Positions 34,293 to 43,509 of a stretch of DNA of 64,000 nt are shown in pieces. The position numbers and the translations under genes were made by a program. The number at the start of each line of letters is the position of its first letter. The first letter of the stretch is position 1. This DNA comes from an uncultured Lachnospiraceae bacterium (GTDB lineage Bacteria; Bacillota; Clostridia; Lachnospirales; Lachnospiraceae), in assembly GCA_910584915.1 (NCBI GenBank), contig CAJUDM010000016.1, positions 36,400 to 100,399 on the forward strand, in the 5' to 3' direction. A model generated the notes under the pieces. It was not told the origin of the DNA and did not search any database. It was given only the letters and a program-made list of their open reading frames with translations.

Positions 34293-35831
34293 ATGATTTT
34301 CAAAGTAACCATGCTGGTCGTATTTTTTGCGGTGATGGTCTTTATCGGGCTTTACTGTCGAAAAAACGCCACCGATGTAAACGGCTTTGTCCTCGGCGGC
34401 AGGAGCGTCGGCCCCTGGCTCACCGCCTTTGCCTACGGCACTTCCTATTTTTCCGCCGTCATCTTTGTCGGCTATGCCGGACAGTTCGGCTGGAAATACG
34501 GGATCGCTTCCACCTGGATCGGGCTCGGAAACGCCATCATCGGCTCCATGCTGGCGTGGGTTGTGCTGGGACGGCGCACCCGCATTATGACGCAGCATTT
34601 CAATTCCGCGACCATGCCGGAATTTTTCGGCGCCCGCTTTTCCAGCACGCCCTTAAAGATCGGCGCGTCCATCATCGTCTTTATCTTTCTGATCCCTTAC
34701 ACGGCATCCCTCTACAACGGGCTCTCCCGGCTGTTCGGCATGGCGTTTAACATTGACTACACAATCTGCATCGTATTGATGGCAGTGCTGACCGGCGTCT
34801 ATGTGATCGCCGGAGGCTATATGGCGACAGCGATCAACGACTTTATCCAGGGGCTGATCATGCTCTTTGGCATCTGCGCCGTGATCGCCGCAGTGCTGAA
34901 AGCCAACGGAGGCTTTCTCGCCGCAGTGAACGCCCTCGCCATGGTGGAGGATGCCGCCGCTGCCACACAGCCCGGCGCTTTTGCCTCCTTCTTCGGGCCC
35001 GATCCCTTAAACCTGCTGGGCGTCGTGATCCTGACATCCCTCGGCACCTGGGGGCTGCCCCAGATGGTACAGAAGTTCTACGCCATCAAAAACGAGAGCG
35101 CGATCCACAAGGGGACGGTGATCTCCACCTTCTTTGCCATCGTGGTGTCCGGCGGCTGTTATTTCCTGGGCGGTTTCGGCAGGCTTTACTCCGCGAATAT
35201 TGATATAGAAGCAAACGGCTACGACTCGGTGATCCCCGCCATGCTGGAACATTTATCTCCGATGCTGATCGGGCTGGTGGTCATCCTCGTCCTGTCCGCC
35301 TCCATGTCCACGCTCTCCTCCCTGGTCATTGCATCCAGCTCCACGCTGACCATCGATGTGATCAAGGACAATATCGTAAAAGAGATGGATGAAAAGAAGC
35401 AGCTTTTCAGCATCCGTATTCTGATCGTGCTCTTCATCGCGATATCCGCGGTGATCGCCATCATCCAGTACAAGAGCGCCATCACATTTATCGCCCAGCT
35501 CATGGGCGTATCATGGGGCGCGCTTGCCGGCTCCTTCCTCGCACCCTTCCTCTACAGCCTGTACTGGAAGAAAGTGTCAAAAGCTTCCGTCTGGGTGAGC
35601 TTTATATTCGGCTCCGGCTTTATGACGCTGAATATGCTGGTGCGCGGAAGCTTCCCCGCTCTCCTGCAGTCCCCGATCAACGCCGGCGCTTTCACGATGC
35701 TGGCAGGGCTCGTGATCGTGCCTGTGGTCAGCGCCTTTACCAAAAAACCGGACGAAAAGCTGGTGGAGGATGCTTTTGCCTCCTACAATGAGATGCATGA
35801 AGTGAAGCGTTCTACGGCGCTGGAAAACTGA
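34293..35831 (+). CDS. Sodium:solute symporter (SSS family)
   Basis: 512 residues with about 13 hydrophobic helices. The SSS pattern is clear: FVLGGRSVGPWLTAFAYGTS early, GGYMATAINDFIQGLIMLFG around TM5-6, and SASMSTLSSLVIASSSTLTI in the TM8 region that binds Na+ in this family. It probably co-transports an organic solute (for example an amino or organic acid) with Na+; the substrate cannot be assigned. AAGGAGGAG precedes the ATG. It has its own promoter with a candidate operator and a strong terminator, so it is monocistronic. Confidence 0.93.
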   Translation: MIFKVTMLVVFFAVMVFIGLYCRKNATDVNGFVLGGRSVGPWLTAFAYGTSYFSAVIFVGYAGQFGWKYGIASTWIGLGNAIIGSMLAWVVLGRRTRIMTQHFNSATMPEFFGARFSSTPLKIGASIIVFIFLIPYTASLYNGLSRLFGMAFNIDYTICIVLMAVLTGVYVIAGGYMATAINDFIQGLIMLFGICAVIAAVLKANGGFLAAVNALAMVEDAAAATQPGAFASFFGPDPLNLLGVVILTSLGTWGLPQMVQKFYAIKNESAIHKGTVISTFFAIVVSGGCYFLGGFGRLYSANIDIEANGYDSVIPAMLEHLSPMLIGLVVILVLSASMSTLSSLVIASSSTLTIDVIKDNIVKEMDEKKQLFSIRILIVLFIAISAVIAIIQYKSAITFIAQLMGVSWGALAGSFLAPFLYSLYWKKVSKASVWVSFIFGSGFMTLNMLVRGSFPALLQSPINAGAFTMLAGLVIVPVVSAFTKKPDEKLVEDAFASYNEMHEVKRSTALEN

Positions 35832-35857
35832 CAATTCCTATCCTTTGTAATAACCCT

Positions 35858-35895
35858 GAAAAGAGCGGACGCGCCCTGCGCTGTCCGCTCTTTTC
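35858..35895. terminator. Bidirectional terminator between symporter and mscL
   Basis: GAAAAGAGCGGAC (35858-35870) pairs with GTCCGCTCTTTTC (35883-35895), stem of 12-13 bp. Both strands end in TTTT, which serves the two convergent genes. Confidence 0.88.
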
Positions 35896-35921
35896 TCTAT
35901 CTGCTCTCTGCTACCCTCTGC

Positions 35922-36332
35922 CTACCCCAGCTCCGAAGTGCAGTGGGGACATTTCGTCGCATCCAGCGCGATCTCACTTTTGCAGTAAGGACATTTCTTT
36001 GTCGTCGGTGCCGGCGCCTTCTCTTTCTTCCTGCCAAGCCCCATCACCGTATTCATCGTTTTTACAAGCATAAAAATGACAAACGCCATGATCAGGAAAT
36101 AGATCACAGAACTGATGAACGCCCCGTAATCGATATAATTCCCCGTTCCGAACAGTTCGATCCTGCCGTGTACCTCCGCGCCGCCAATGCAGGCGATGAT
36201 GGGCTGGATGATGTTCGTCGTAAAGGAAGTCACAAGGTCACTGAACGCCGCGCCGATGATCACGCCGACTGCCATATTCATCACATTTCCTTTTAGAGCG
36301 AACGCTTTAAACTCCTCCAAAAATTTCTTCAT
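35922..36332 (-). CDS. mscL: Large-conductance mechanosensitive channel with zinc-ribbon tail
   Basis: 136 residues. The MscL core is recognisable: MKKFLEEFKAFALKGNVMNM, AVGVIIGAAFSDLVTSFTTN (TM1 pore helix), then TM2 (VIYFLIMAFVIFMLVKTMN). After the usual cytoplasmic helix the protein adds a C-terminal zinc ribbon (CPYCKSEIALDATKCPHC). It acts as an osmotic safety valve in the membrane. The start at 36332 has AAGGAGGAGG upstream; the frame can extend to a TTG at 36356, which is unlikely. It is convergent with the symporter. Confidence 0.95.
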   Translation of the reverse strand: MKKFLEEFKAFALKGNVMNMAVGVIIGAAFSDLVTSFTTNIIQPIIACIGGAEVHGRIELFGTGNYIDYGAFISSVIYFLIMAFVIFMLVKTMNTVMGLGRKKEKAPAPTTKKCPYCKSEIALDATKCPHCTSELG

Positions 36333-36415
36333 TGGAATTTCCTCCTCCTTATCCAAAATTTATCACCGCATAGAGTATAACATTTTTTTCTCACTAAAAA
36401 AAGTATTTTATCTAC

Positions 36416-36444
36416 TTTACATTTGCCCTCTTTCATGATATTCT
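36416..36444 (+). promoter_or_regulatory. Sigma-A promoter of cspA
   Basis: TTTACA (36416-36421), 17-bp spacer, TATTCT (36439-36444). It leaves an AT-rich leader of about 70 nt before cspA. Confidence 0.6.
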
Positions 36445-36522
36445 ATGAGTGTTGCCAATTATATCAAACAGATATATTGGACATTACTAATTTTAATTTC
36501 TTATTTATTTGGAGGTATCATT

Positions 36523-36723
36523 ATGAACAAAGGTACAGTAAAATGGTTTAACAACCAGAAAGGTTACGGCTTCATCTCAGACGAGAATGGTAACGATGTA
36601 TTCGTGCACTATTCCGGACTGAACATGGAAGGCTTCAAGTCCCTCGAGGAAGGCGCTGCTGTTGAATACGAAGTAGTTGACGGCGCTAAGGGGCCTCAGG
36701 CTGTAAACGTAACAAAATTATAA
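36523..36723 (+). CDS. cspA: Cold-shock protein, CspA family
   Basis: 66 residues, the normal CspA length. The OB-fold RNA-binding motifs are present: KGTVKWFNNQKGYGFISDE (RNP1 KGYGFI) and DVFVHYSGLN (RNP2 VFVHY). It acts as an RNA chaperone and antiterminator. The ATG at 36523 has GGAGG seven bases upstream. The gene is monocistronic with promoter at 36416-36444 and terminator at 36887-36913. The paralog number in the genome cannot be known here. Confidence 0.97.
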   Translation: MNKGTVKWFNNQKGYGFISDENGNDVFVHYSGLNMEGFKSLEEGAAVEYEVVDGAKGPQAVNVTKL

Positions 36724-36886
36724 TTTCAGCGGCGATAGTACCTGAGATTATGCGCTCATTAATCAGTATTACAATTTGTGCCTGTTCTTAAATATAATAT
36801 AAATCGAGAAGTTTTTGATAACAGAAATATCTTTATTTGCATTTTATTTGGAATTTGCAATATTGTCATCACGGATTAAGAAAGAC

Positions 36887-36913
36887 AGCTCCTGTTGCAG
36901 GGGCTGTTTTTTT
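36887..36913 (+). terminator. Terminator downstream of cspA
   Basis: AGCTCCTG (36887-36894) pairs with CAGGGGCT (36898-36905), 8 bp with one G-U, loop TTG, followed by GTTTTTTT. It lies 163 bp after the cspA stop. Confidence 0.85.
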
Positions 36914-36979
36914 ATGCGCACTCCGCGCAAAGGAATATGGCTGCTGATGCAGCCTTTGTTATGTACACTTTTTTTCTAT

Positions 36980-37753
36980 TCACCTGCAATATCTCACCGC
37001 CTCCTCAAAATCCAGCGCTCCTCCAAAAATGGACAACGCGGAGCCGATGGTCACATCGATCTTTCCTCCGCCCGCCTCTCTCAGCTTTTTCAGGTCCTCG
37101 AGATCCCGCACGCCGCCGGCATAGGTGACGGGGATTCCCTGCCACCCGGCGAGTTCCCCGATGAGCTTTTCCTCGATGCCGCCCTTTTTCCCCTCCACAT
37201 CCACCGCATGGACCAGAAATTCATCGCAGGAGGCGGAAAGCTTATCTAAAAGCTCCGGCGTTATCCTGATATCCGTCTCCTTCTGCCACCTGTCCGTCAC
37301 GATGTAATAGCCGTCCTTCCTCCGCTTACAGCTCACATCCAGCACCAGATGTTCCCTTCCGACCGCCCGGACCAGCTTTCTCAGATTCTCCTCCAGAATC
37401 TCCCCGCCCTGAAAGACATAGGATGTGACGATCACATGGGAAGCGCCCGCACGCAGAAACTGCGCCGCGTTGTCCGCCGTAATGCCGCCGCCCGCCTGCA
37501 GCCCGCCGGGATACGCAGAGAGCGCCAAAAAAGCCTGCCTTTTCGTCTCCGCATAATACTCGCTGTCCTTTCCGTTCAACAAAATGACATGCCCGCCCGT
37601 CAGTCCATACCTCTCATACATCTTTGCATAATCCGCCGCGCTTTTATCCGACACAAAGTTTACCGCCGCAAGGTCGCCCGCATCCTGTAAGCTCGCCCCC
37701 ACGATCTGCTTTACCTTCCCGTTGTGGATATCTATACATGGCCTGAACTTCAT
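36980..37753 (-). CDS. hisA: HisA-type ProFAR isomerase, eukaryotic-type
   Basis: 257 residues. A TIM barrel that begins FRPCIDIHNGKVKQIVG and contains LQAGGGITADNA, ASHVIVTSYVF, VLDVSCKRRKDGYYIVTD, DEFLVHAVDVEG and DVTIGSALSIFGG. These blocks follow yeast His6 (CIDLHNGEVKQIVGG, VIVTSWLF, HAADVEG, GSSLDIFGG) rather than the usual bacterial HisA. It should isomerise ProFAR to PRFAR in histidine synthesis. No other his gene is in the window. GAAGG is seven bases before the ATG at 37753. Confidence 0.88.
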   Translation of the reverse strand: MKFRPCIDIHNGKVKQIVGASLQDAGDLAAVNFVSDKSAADYAKMYERYGLTGGHVILLNGKDSEYYAETKRQAFLALSAYPGGLQAGGGITADNAAQFLRAGASHVIVTSYVFQGGEILEENLRKLVRAVGREHLVLDVSCKRRKDGYYIVTDRWQKETDIRITPELLDKLSASCDEFLVHAVDVEGKKGGIEEKLIGELAGWQGIPVTYAGGVRDLEDLKKLREAGGGKIDVTIGSALSIFGGALDFEEAVRYCR

Positions 37754-37789
37754 ATTGATACCTTCTCCCTTTCCGCACGCCGCGCGCAC

Positions 37790-39475
37790 TCACCCCTGCC
37801 CATCATCCAGGGGCTGATAAACCCTGATCTCCTCAAAACCATTTCCGACACAAAAGTCCGCCATCACCCGGGGCCTCTCCTCATCCTCATGATAAAAATA
37901 AAACTTTTTGTGGTACCCGTGGGTCACATAGTAATGATTATGTACCATCCGCCCCTGTCTGTCAAACTCTATAAAACCGGCCTGATCCCAGGTTCCGTAA
38001 CCCCAATCGTTGCGTCGATACTCTATTTTTCTCAGTATTCCCTCCCTGTCATAGGCAAACGCCATCTCCCCAAAATATTCCTCATCCATCTCCGCAAAGG
38101 CTTCCGGGTATTCCCGCATCATCTGCTCCACATATTCCTCAGGCATCTCCTCCGTGATCTTGTCCAGTTTCCCGTCCGGGCGATAAGAAAAATGATCCCT
38201 GTACCAGAAGAAACTTTTGCTGTCCGCGCCATCAAAGCCATCTCCGTTCAACGCCTCCACCCGCCCGCTCTCATCCATCTCCACATATTTTTCCGAAAAC
38301 CATGTCTTGTGATTCCTGCACAGGCTCACCGCATCATCACTCCCCTCCTCCAGATTCCAACCCTCCGTCAGAAACGGAAAAGGGATATTCTCTCGATACC
38401 GATAAAAAGCCTCCGCCTTGCGCATTCCCCAGACATCATACACGGTCTCCTGTACCACCTCCCCCGCATCATCCCGCCTGTAGACAAGATGTTCCGGTCC
38501 CTTCGAATCGCCGAGCTCTCTCACCGTACACTCAGCATAACCATCCTGATACAGGATAAAGCAATATCTCTCCCCTTTGCTGTCCACATAACACTCCCCG
38601 TATATCTCCTCCTCATCATCGCAAAAGGAACTGTCGGGAACCGGAACATCAAATCCGTTATCCCGCAAAAACTGTTCCACAAATGTATCCCGCCTGCCCG
38701 CCCTGGCGCTTATCGTCTCCTTTTCCGTATCTAACTCCCACTCATAGACTGTTTCCGTCCTCTCATACTCGGACTTTTGCGCCATCCTCTCCTCAAAATC
38801 AGACATTTCCTCATTTCCGTCACCGTCCGCCGCATCCCCAAACGCTCTGTATTCAATTCCTTTTATCTCGGCATCCCGTTCATAAAGTATCAGGACCGCC
38901 CTCTCGAAATGCCATTCCGCGCGCAGCCCCCCATCTCCTCCCCACTCGTCCCATTCCTCACAGACATCAGGTATCCCGAACGCCTCCAGCATGATGGCGA
39001 TGGGGTCATGCGCCTCTATCCCCAGAAACGGTTCACACAGAGCGGTGTAGATGTAGGAAAATCCGCTGAAACGGTGTCCTTTCCCGTCAAAAAAGTAATG
39101 TAAGTTATCTCCCCGCTCCGCATTTTTGTCACAATATTCATTCTTTCCGTATGATCTGTACCGCTCATAATCAAACGCCTCCCCCAATGCAATCCCTGCC
39201 AAAGGCTCTGTGTCCCCCTCCTTAATCGCAAAGACCACTTCCTCCGACAGCTTTTTTGCACAACATATTCCGATATCTTCGCTCTCCTCCATTTCATCCT
39301 CCCCGCAATCTCTCTCTTCCTCCTCTCCCGCCCCCGCCATATATATATCCTCACCCGCCGCATATATATCCCCACCCGCCGTCTTCATTTCTGACGCAGC
39401 ATAAACCAATATCAACATGGCACTCCCAAATACCAAAACCGCCGAGATAAACTTTTTCATTTTTTCCGATCCCAT
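37790..39475 (-). CDS. Large acidic exported hypothetical protein
   Basis: 561 residues. An N-terminal signal peptide or anchor (FISAVLVFGSAMLILVYAAS) is followed by a Glu/Asp-rich low-complexity stretch (about 45-70) and a long domain rich in Tyr, Asp, Glu and Arg with short repeated beta-type phrases (DESGRVEALNGDGF, YRPDGKLDKITEEM, YDREGILRKIEYR, FDRQGRMVHNHYY) that resemble degenerate RHS/YD-like or MORN-like repeats. AAGGGA is seven bases before the ATG. It lies 36 bp upstream of hisA on the same strand. Family not recognised. Confidence 0.78.
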   Translation of the reverse strand: MGSEKMKKFISAVLVFGSAMLILVYAASEMKTAGGDIYAAGEDIYMAGAGEEEERDCGEDEMEESEDIGICCAKKLSEEVVFAIKEGDTEPLAGIALGEAFDYERYRSYGKNEYCDKNAERGDNLHYFFDGKGHRFSGFSYIYTALCEPFLGIEAHDPIAIMLEAFGIPDVCEEWDEWGGDGGLRAEWHFERAVLILYERDAEIKGIEYRAFGDAADGDGNEEMSDFEERMAQKSEYERTETVYEWELDTEKETISARAGRRDTFVEQFLRDNGFDVPVPDSSFCDDEEEIYGECYVDSKGERYCFILYQDGYAECTVRELGDSKGPEHLVYRRDDAGEVVQETVYDVWGMRKAEAFYRYRENIPFPFLTEGWNLEEGSDDAVSLCRNHKTWFSEKYVEMDESGRVEALNGDGFDGADSKSFFWYRDHFSYRPDGKLDKITEEMPEEYVEQMMREYPEAFAEMDEEYFGEMAFAYDREGILRKIEYRRNDWGYGTWDQAGFIEFDRQGRMVHNHYYVTHGYHKKFYFYHEDEERPRVMADFCVGNGFEEIRVYQPLDDGQG

Positions 39476-39496
39476 AAAATTATCCCTTCAAAGTCT

Positions 39497-39728
39497 AATG
39501 TCATTTAGTTAAGCCTTTCACTTAGCCGTGAGGAACATAAAATGCTTAAGGAGCCCGTTAAAAAGCGTCGGCACTTAACAAATGCGTAATTTTCAACGAA
39601 AATTTCGCATGAGTTTAGTGTCCGCTACGCTGTTTCACAGGCTCTTGAAAAACAGAGCCGGCGAAAGCGTGGCGACGGAGCATTTTATGTTTCTCACGGC
39701 GTCCGGCAACCGTTAACTAACTGACATT
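39497..39728. repeat. 232-bp nested palindromic element
   Basis: The outer arms (about 39497-39546 and 39679-39728) are imperfect inverted repeats of 50 bp; the segment CATAAAATGCT and the block AATGTCA-TTAGTTAA are shared. Inside lie two further inverted repeats: CACTTAACAAATGCG... against CGCATGAGTTTAGTG, and CGCTACGCT...GGCTCT against AGAGCC...AGCGTGGCG. The element fills most of the 383-bp gap 39476-39858 between divergent genes. It encodes no protein. It resembles a MITE-like or structured repeat. Confidence 0.8.
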
Positions 39729-39858
39729 GCTTCAGATCCATACTGTTCATTTTTGAAATTTTTTATTTTATAGTACATAGAATCCATCTTTTTGTCCATA
39801 CTAACCTTGACGATTGGAATAAAACGTCGATTCATCTATGGAAAGGAGCATTCATATT

Positions 39859-40377
39859 ATGAAAAAGCTTAGAACCGCTCTGGCTGTTTCCATGCTTATT
39901 CTTATGTCCGTCTTTGTTCTTTCTGGCTGCGGTACGGACAGAAACAAAGAAGATATGGCAGATAATCAGACAGAGAACAATAACGCTGCCGCAGATTCCG
40001 GCGCAGCGAACGATGATGTTGTTACAGACGACGCAAATAATGACGCCGCCACGGACAATGCAGGCGATACCGCAGGCAACGGTAACGACAATACCACAAA
40101 CGGCAATACGGCAGACGATAACACAGCGAACGGTAATACCGCAAACAATAACACAACGAACGGTACTACCACAAACGGCAACACAACAAACGGCAACACT
40201 ACGAACGGCAATACCACAAACGGCAACAATGTGGGCAATGCTGTGGGCGATGCAGCCGATAACGCCGTTGGCGCTGTGGAGGATGTCGTGGACGGAGCCG
40301 CAAACGCTGTGGGTGATGTAGCTGACGGCGTGGCAAACGGTGTAAACAGTGCTGTCGGTACCACCGCAAGACGATAA
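39859..40377 (+). CDS. Asn/Thr/Asp-rich repeat lipoprotein
   Basis: 172 residues. A lipoprotein signal peptide ends in the lipobox LSGC (Cys about 25). The mature protein is nearly all low complexity: Asn/Asp/Ala/Thr-rich, with tandem NTTNG pentapeptides (about 95-125, encoded by 15-bp DNA repeats) and a C-terminal Val/Ala/Gly/Asp repeat (NAVGDAADNAVGAVEDVVDG). It is predicted to be anchored to the membrane with an extended stalk-like chain. AAAGGAG lies eleven bases before the ATG. Function is unknown; repeat number is probably variable. Confidence 0.8.
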   Translation: MKKLRTALAVSMLILMSVFVLSGCGTDRNKEDMADNQTENNNAAADSGAANDDVVTDDANNDAATDNAGDTAGNGNDNTTNGNTADDNTANGNTANNNTTNGTTTNGNTTNGNTTNGNTTNGNNVGNAVGDAADNAVGAVEDVVDGAANAVGDVADGVANGVNSAVGTTARR

Positions 40378-40403
40378 ATCCTGCCTCTGGCACAGATCAC
40401 AAA

Positions 40404-40436
40404 AACCTCAGCTCTGGAAAGCTGAGGTTTTTCTTT
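40404..40436. terminator. Terminator after the lipoprotein gene
   Basis: AACCTCAGCT (40404-40413) pairs with AGCTGAGGTT (40420-40429) and is followed by TTTCTTTTTG on the plus strand. It lies between the lipoprotein gene and the convergent fbp gene; the minus strand also ends in T-rich sequence. Confidence 0.88.
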
Positions 40437-40455
40437 TTGTTTTTTTATGTGCCTG

Positions 40456-42414
40456 TCAGATGCTTTTTTCGATCAGGCTGCCATCGCGGTATGCCTGCAG
40501 CAGTCCCTCAAGCGCCCTGATCCGCTCCCTGATCTCGGCGCCGATATCCGTATCCGCCACCCGTAACCGCTGTTTCATGGTCTCCACGATCACGCTGTCG
40601 GAGAAAATGTCGGACTCCTTTTTGATCGCGGATTCCGCGGATTCAAATGGTTCATGGGCGACAAGGCGCATACCGTAGGAATTGCAGACTAACGTATATC
40701 CGGCGATGCCTGTCTTGCCCTGGTACGCCTTGGAGAAACCGCCGTCGATGATAAAGAGCTTGCCGCCGCACTTGATCGGAGATTCTCCTTTCTTCGCCTC
40801 CACCGGCACATGCCCGTTGACGATATGGGATTCATTTGTGTCGAGCCCGAATTCCTCTAATATCTTATTGATGATTGCCTCATTGTCAAGCAGCCTGTAG
40901 TAAGCGTTCTTCTGTTCCCTGTGAGTCTCCTTATCCGCCACAAAGTAGCGCTCGAAGGTCGCCATCTTGTCCTTCCCGAACACCGGCGATTTGGGGCCTG
41001 CCCAGATATACCACATGATATCCTGCCCCTTCATCTTCTCCTCGGGATGGTGTTTCGAGTAGTATCCTCTCCTGGCATAGTGCTCTAACACATCATAGAG
41101 CGCCCGCCCGCTGTAGGTTTTTCCGAACACATTGACTCTCAGGAAATTTCCATCCTCATCCATGGGCACACAGCCGTGGTAGAGCAGATTGGAATTGTAC
41201 GCTTTGTAGAGCCCGCCCTTCGAGAACAAAAACCGCACATGCCTCTGCAGCTTTTCGCAGTTCATAAAGGCTTTGATCAGCCTTTTCATGACCTCCATCT
41301 CTTCCCGGGAAAGGGCGTAAGGGTCCTCCGGATTCACCGTCGGAAAATCCACATCGTTCATCGCGTATTCTTTCCCCTCTATCAGAACCGTCTTTTTCTC
41401 ATAGTCAATCTTGTCAAGAAGAAGCCTGTCCTCCATCTCGAAACAGGGATTCCTGCGGATCACCTGCCCCTCCAGCTTGAACTGCATGATCGTGACCGCT
41501 TTGTGCATCCGGGTATCTAACGCCAGATCCTTCGTGTTGTAGTCATTGTCATAGTGTACCCGGAAGGCGTCGCAGTCCGTATCCGCGTAGGTTGTCAGCG
41601 CAAAGGTTGCAAGAGGGATCAGGTTGATACCGTACCCCTCCTCCAGCGTGGCAAGGTTGCCGTACCGCGCCGCCATCCTGATCACATTGCAGATGCAGGC
41701 GCCGTGCCCGCTTGCTGCCCCCATCCACACCACATCATGGTTGCCCCACTGCACATCGACGGAATGGTATCCGCTCAGGGTGTCAAGAATAATATGAGGT
41801 CCCGGTCCTCTGTCATAGATATCCCCGACAATATGGAGATGGTCAATGACAAGACGCTGGATCAGAAAACTCAGCGCCGTGATAAACTCCTGCGCCCGGT
41901 CCAGCCGGATGATCGTATGTATGATCTCATTGTAGTAGGCTTCCTTGTCAGAGAGTTCCGCCTTCTCTGTGATCAGTTCCTCAATAATATAGGCAAAGTC
42001 AGCCGGCAGCGCCTTGCGCACCTTGGAACGGGTGTACTTGGATGCCACCCGCTTCGTGATCTGCACCAGCCTGTGCAGAGTGATCTTGTACCAGTCCTCG
42101 ATATTGTCCTCGCTCTGCAATACAATATCCAGCTTTTCCTTCGGATAATAAATCAGCGTCGCCAGCGCTTTTTTATCGCGCTCGCTCATAGTATTACCGA
42201 ATTCTTCATTGATTTTTCGGCGCACCGAGCCGGAGCCGTTTTTCAGGATATGGTTAAACTGCTCCGATTCCCCGTGGATATCCGTCATGAAGTGCTCCGT
42301 CCCCTTGGGCAGATTCAAGATAGACTGCAGATTGATGATCTCCGTGGAGGCGGAAGCGATCGTCGGGTATTGATTCGACAGACTTTTTAAAAAGTTAAGT
42401 TCCAGTTCGTTCAT
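40456..42414 (-). CDS. fbp: Fructose-1,6-bisphosphatase, class III
   Basis: 652 residues, the usual length for the class III enzyme of Firmicutes. It starts LELNFLKSLSNQYPTIASAS and carries metallophosphatase-type motifs TDIHGE, VGDIYDRGPGPH, WGNHDVVWMG and a late NGHVPVEAKKGESP. It hydrolyses fructose 1,6-bisphosphate in gluconeogenesis and is cytosolic. TAGGA is six bases before the ATG. It lies downstream of dapB with a 142-bp hairpin-rich gap, so a shared transcript is uncertain. Confidence 0.97.
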   Translation of the reverse strand: MNELELNFLKSLSNQYPTIASASTEIINLQSILNLPKGTEHFMTDIHGESEQFNHILKNGSGSVRRKINEEFGNTMSERDKKALATLIYYPKEKLDIVLQSEDNIEDWYKITLHRLVQITKRVASKYTRSKVRKALPADFAYIIEELITEKAELSDKEAYYNEIIHTIIRLDRAQEFITALSFLIQRLVIDHLHIVGDIYDRGPGPHIILDTLSGYHSVDVQWGNHDVVWMGAASGHGACICNVIRMAARYGNLATLEEGYGINLIPLATFALTTYADTDCDAFRVHYDNDYNTKDLALDTRMHKAVTIMQFKLEGQVIRRNPCFEMEDRLLLDKIDYEKKTVLIEGKEYAMNDVDFPTVNPEDPYALSREEMEVMKRLIKAFMNCEKLQRHVRFLFSKGGLYKAYNSNLLYHGCVPMDEDGNFLRVNVFGKTYSGRALYDVLEHYARRGYYSKHHPEEKMKGQDIMWYIWAGPKSPVFGKDKMATFERYFVADKETHREQKNAYYRLLDNEAIINKILEEFGLDTNESHIVNGHVPVEAKKGESPIKCGGKLFIIDGGFSKAYQGKTGIAGYTLVCNSYGMRLVAHEPFESAESAIKKESDIFSDSVIVETMKQRLRVADTDIGAEIRERIRALEGLLQAYRDGSLIEKSI

Positions 42415-42467
42415 AGATTGTCCTACCTTTATTTATACGGGAACCGCTGCGATTTTCAACGGGAACC

Positions 42468-42496
42468 AACACAATTTATTTCATAAATCGTGTTGT
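42468..42496. repeat. Hairpin in the fbp-dapB gap
   Basis: CAACACAATTTAT and ATAAATCGTGTTG are inverted repeats of 13 bp with one mismatch around TTC. A second hairpin (GAGAAGC-TGC-GCTTCTC) follows at once. It may be a REP-like element related in style to the repeats at 58.1 kb. Confidence 0.55.
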
Positions 42497-42556
42497 AGCG
42501 AGAAGCTGCGCTTCTCTTAATTGCACCGTATCGAATAGATTCGCCTTACGGCTCAT

Positions 42557-43321
42557 CTATTCTCTTTGCCCGATCACATCCGACATCGCATAGAGCCCTG
42601 CCGGCTTTCCCGCTATAAATTTCGCCGCCTGAATTGCCCCCTTGGCAAATACGGCTTTTGAGTACGCTCTGTGGGAGAACGTGATGACCTCGTCCGCCCC
42701 CGCAAAGATCACATCGTGGTCTCCCACGATCGTACCACCGCGGACAGCTGAGATGCCAAGCTCCTTCTTGTCTCTCTTCTGCCTCACCCAGCTTCTGTCA
42801 TAGACATACTCATAGGCGCCGCCCATCTCCTCGTTCATCGCATCCGCAAGCGCGATCGCCGTACCGCTTGGCGCGTCCACTTTCTGGTTGTGGTGTTTCT
42901 CCACGATCTCCACATCAAATCCCGCCGGGGCAAGCGCCGCCACCGCTTCTTTCAGCACCTTCATCAACAGATTGATCCCCAGAGTCATATTGGCGGAGCG
43001 CAGTACGGCTGTTTTCTCCGACGCTTCCTTCACCTTTTCAAGCTGCTCAGGGGACAGGCCGGTGGTACACAACACACAGGGCAGCTTCTTTTCCGCACAA
43101 TAATTCAGCAGGCCGTCGACAGCAGTCGCAGTGGAAAAATCGATCACCACATCCGCCGCGATGTTGCACTGGTAAATATCCCGATAGACCTGATACTCCC
43201 CTGTTCCGTGCTGAAACGCATCAACGCCCGCGACAATTTTTACATCTTCCTCCTGACTGCAGAGTTCAGTGACCATCTGCCCCATCTTACCGTTGCAGCC
43301 ATGCAAAATTACTTTTACCAT
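42557..43321 (-). CDS. dapB: 4-hydroxy-tetrahydrodipicolinate reductase
   Basis: 254 residues. The N-terminal Rossmann motif is HGCNGKMGQMV. The substrate and catalytic block is EKHHNQKVDAPSGTAIALAD (catalytic HH and Lys, PSGTA), then GGTIVGDHDVIFAG. It catalyses the second step of the DAP branch of lysine and peptidoglycan precursor synthesis. It lies downstream of dapA (188-bp gap with a small GC-rich hairpin at 43371-43391), probably in the same lysine-regulated transcript. A good GAAGGGCAGG site precedes the ATG. Confidence 0.97.
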   Translation of the reverse strand: MVKVILHGCNGKMGQMVTELCSQEEDVKIVAGVDAFQHGTGEYQVYRDIYQCNIAADVVIDFSTATAVDGLLNYCAEKKLPCVLCTTGLSPEQLEKVKEASEKTAVLRSANMTLGINLLMKVLKEAVAALAPAGFDVEIVEKHHNQKVDAPSGTAIALADAMNEEMGGAYEYVYDRSWVRQKRDKKELGISAVRGGTIVGDHDVIFAGADEVITFSHRAYSKAVFAKGAIQAAKFIAGKPAGLYAMSDVIGQRE

Positions 43322-43509
43322 AATATACCTGCCCTTCTTTTTATCGCCTGTTTCTCTTGCTATAATGACAGCCCGGCATTACGCCGGACTGCTTACTTTC
43401 TCTTATTGCAACAGCTCAATCTTCAATGCCATTCCGTTTCACCTTTCATCCAGCCGGAAGGAACGCACGACTAAACTGACACCGCTTCAACCGTCCGAGC
43501 GCGTCCCCC

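Noticed and set aside
41554..42390. 278-residue plus-strand reading frame
   Set aside because: Antisense to fbp; composition and lack of a start site mark it as a shadow.
43371..43391. Terminator between dapA and dapB
   Set aside because: A GC-rich hairpin (AGCCCGGC/GCCGGACT) exists but no T-run follows on the minus strand, so co-transcription remains likely.
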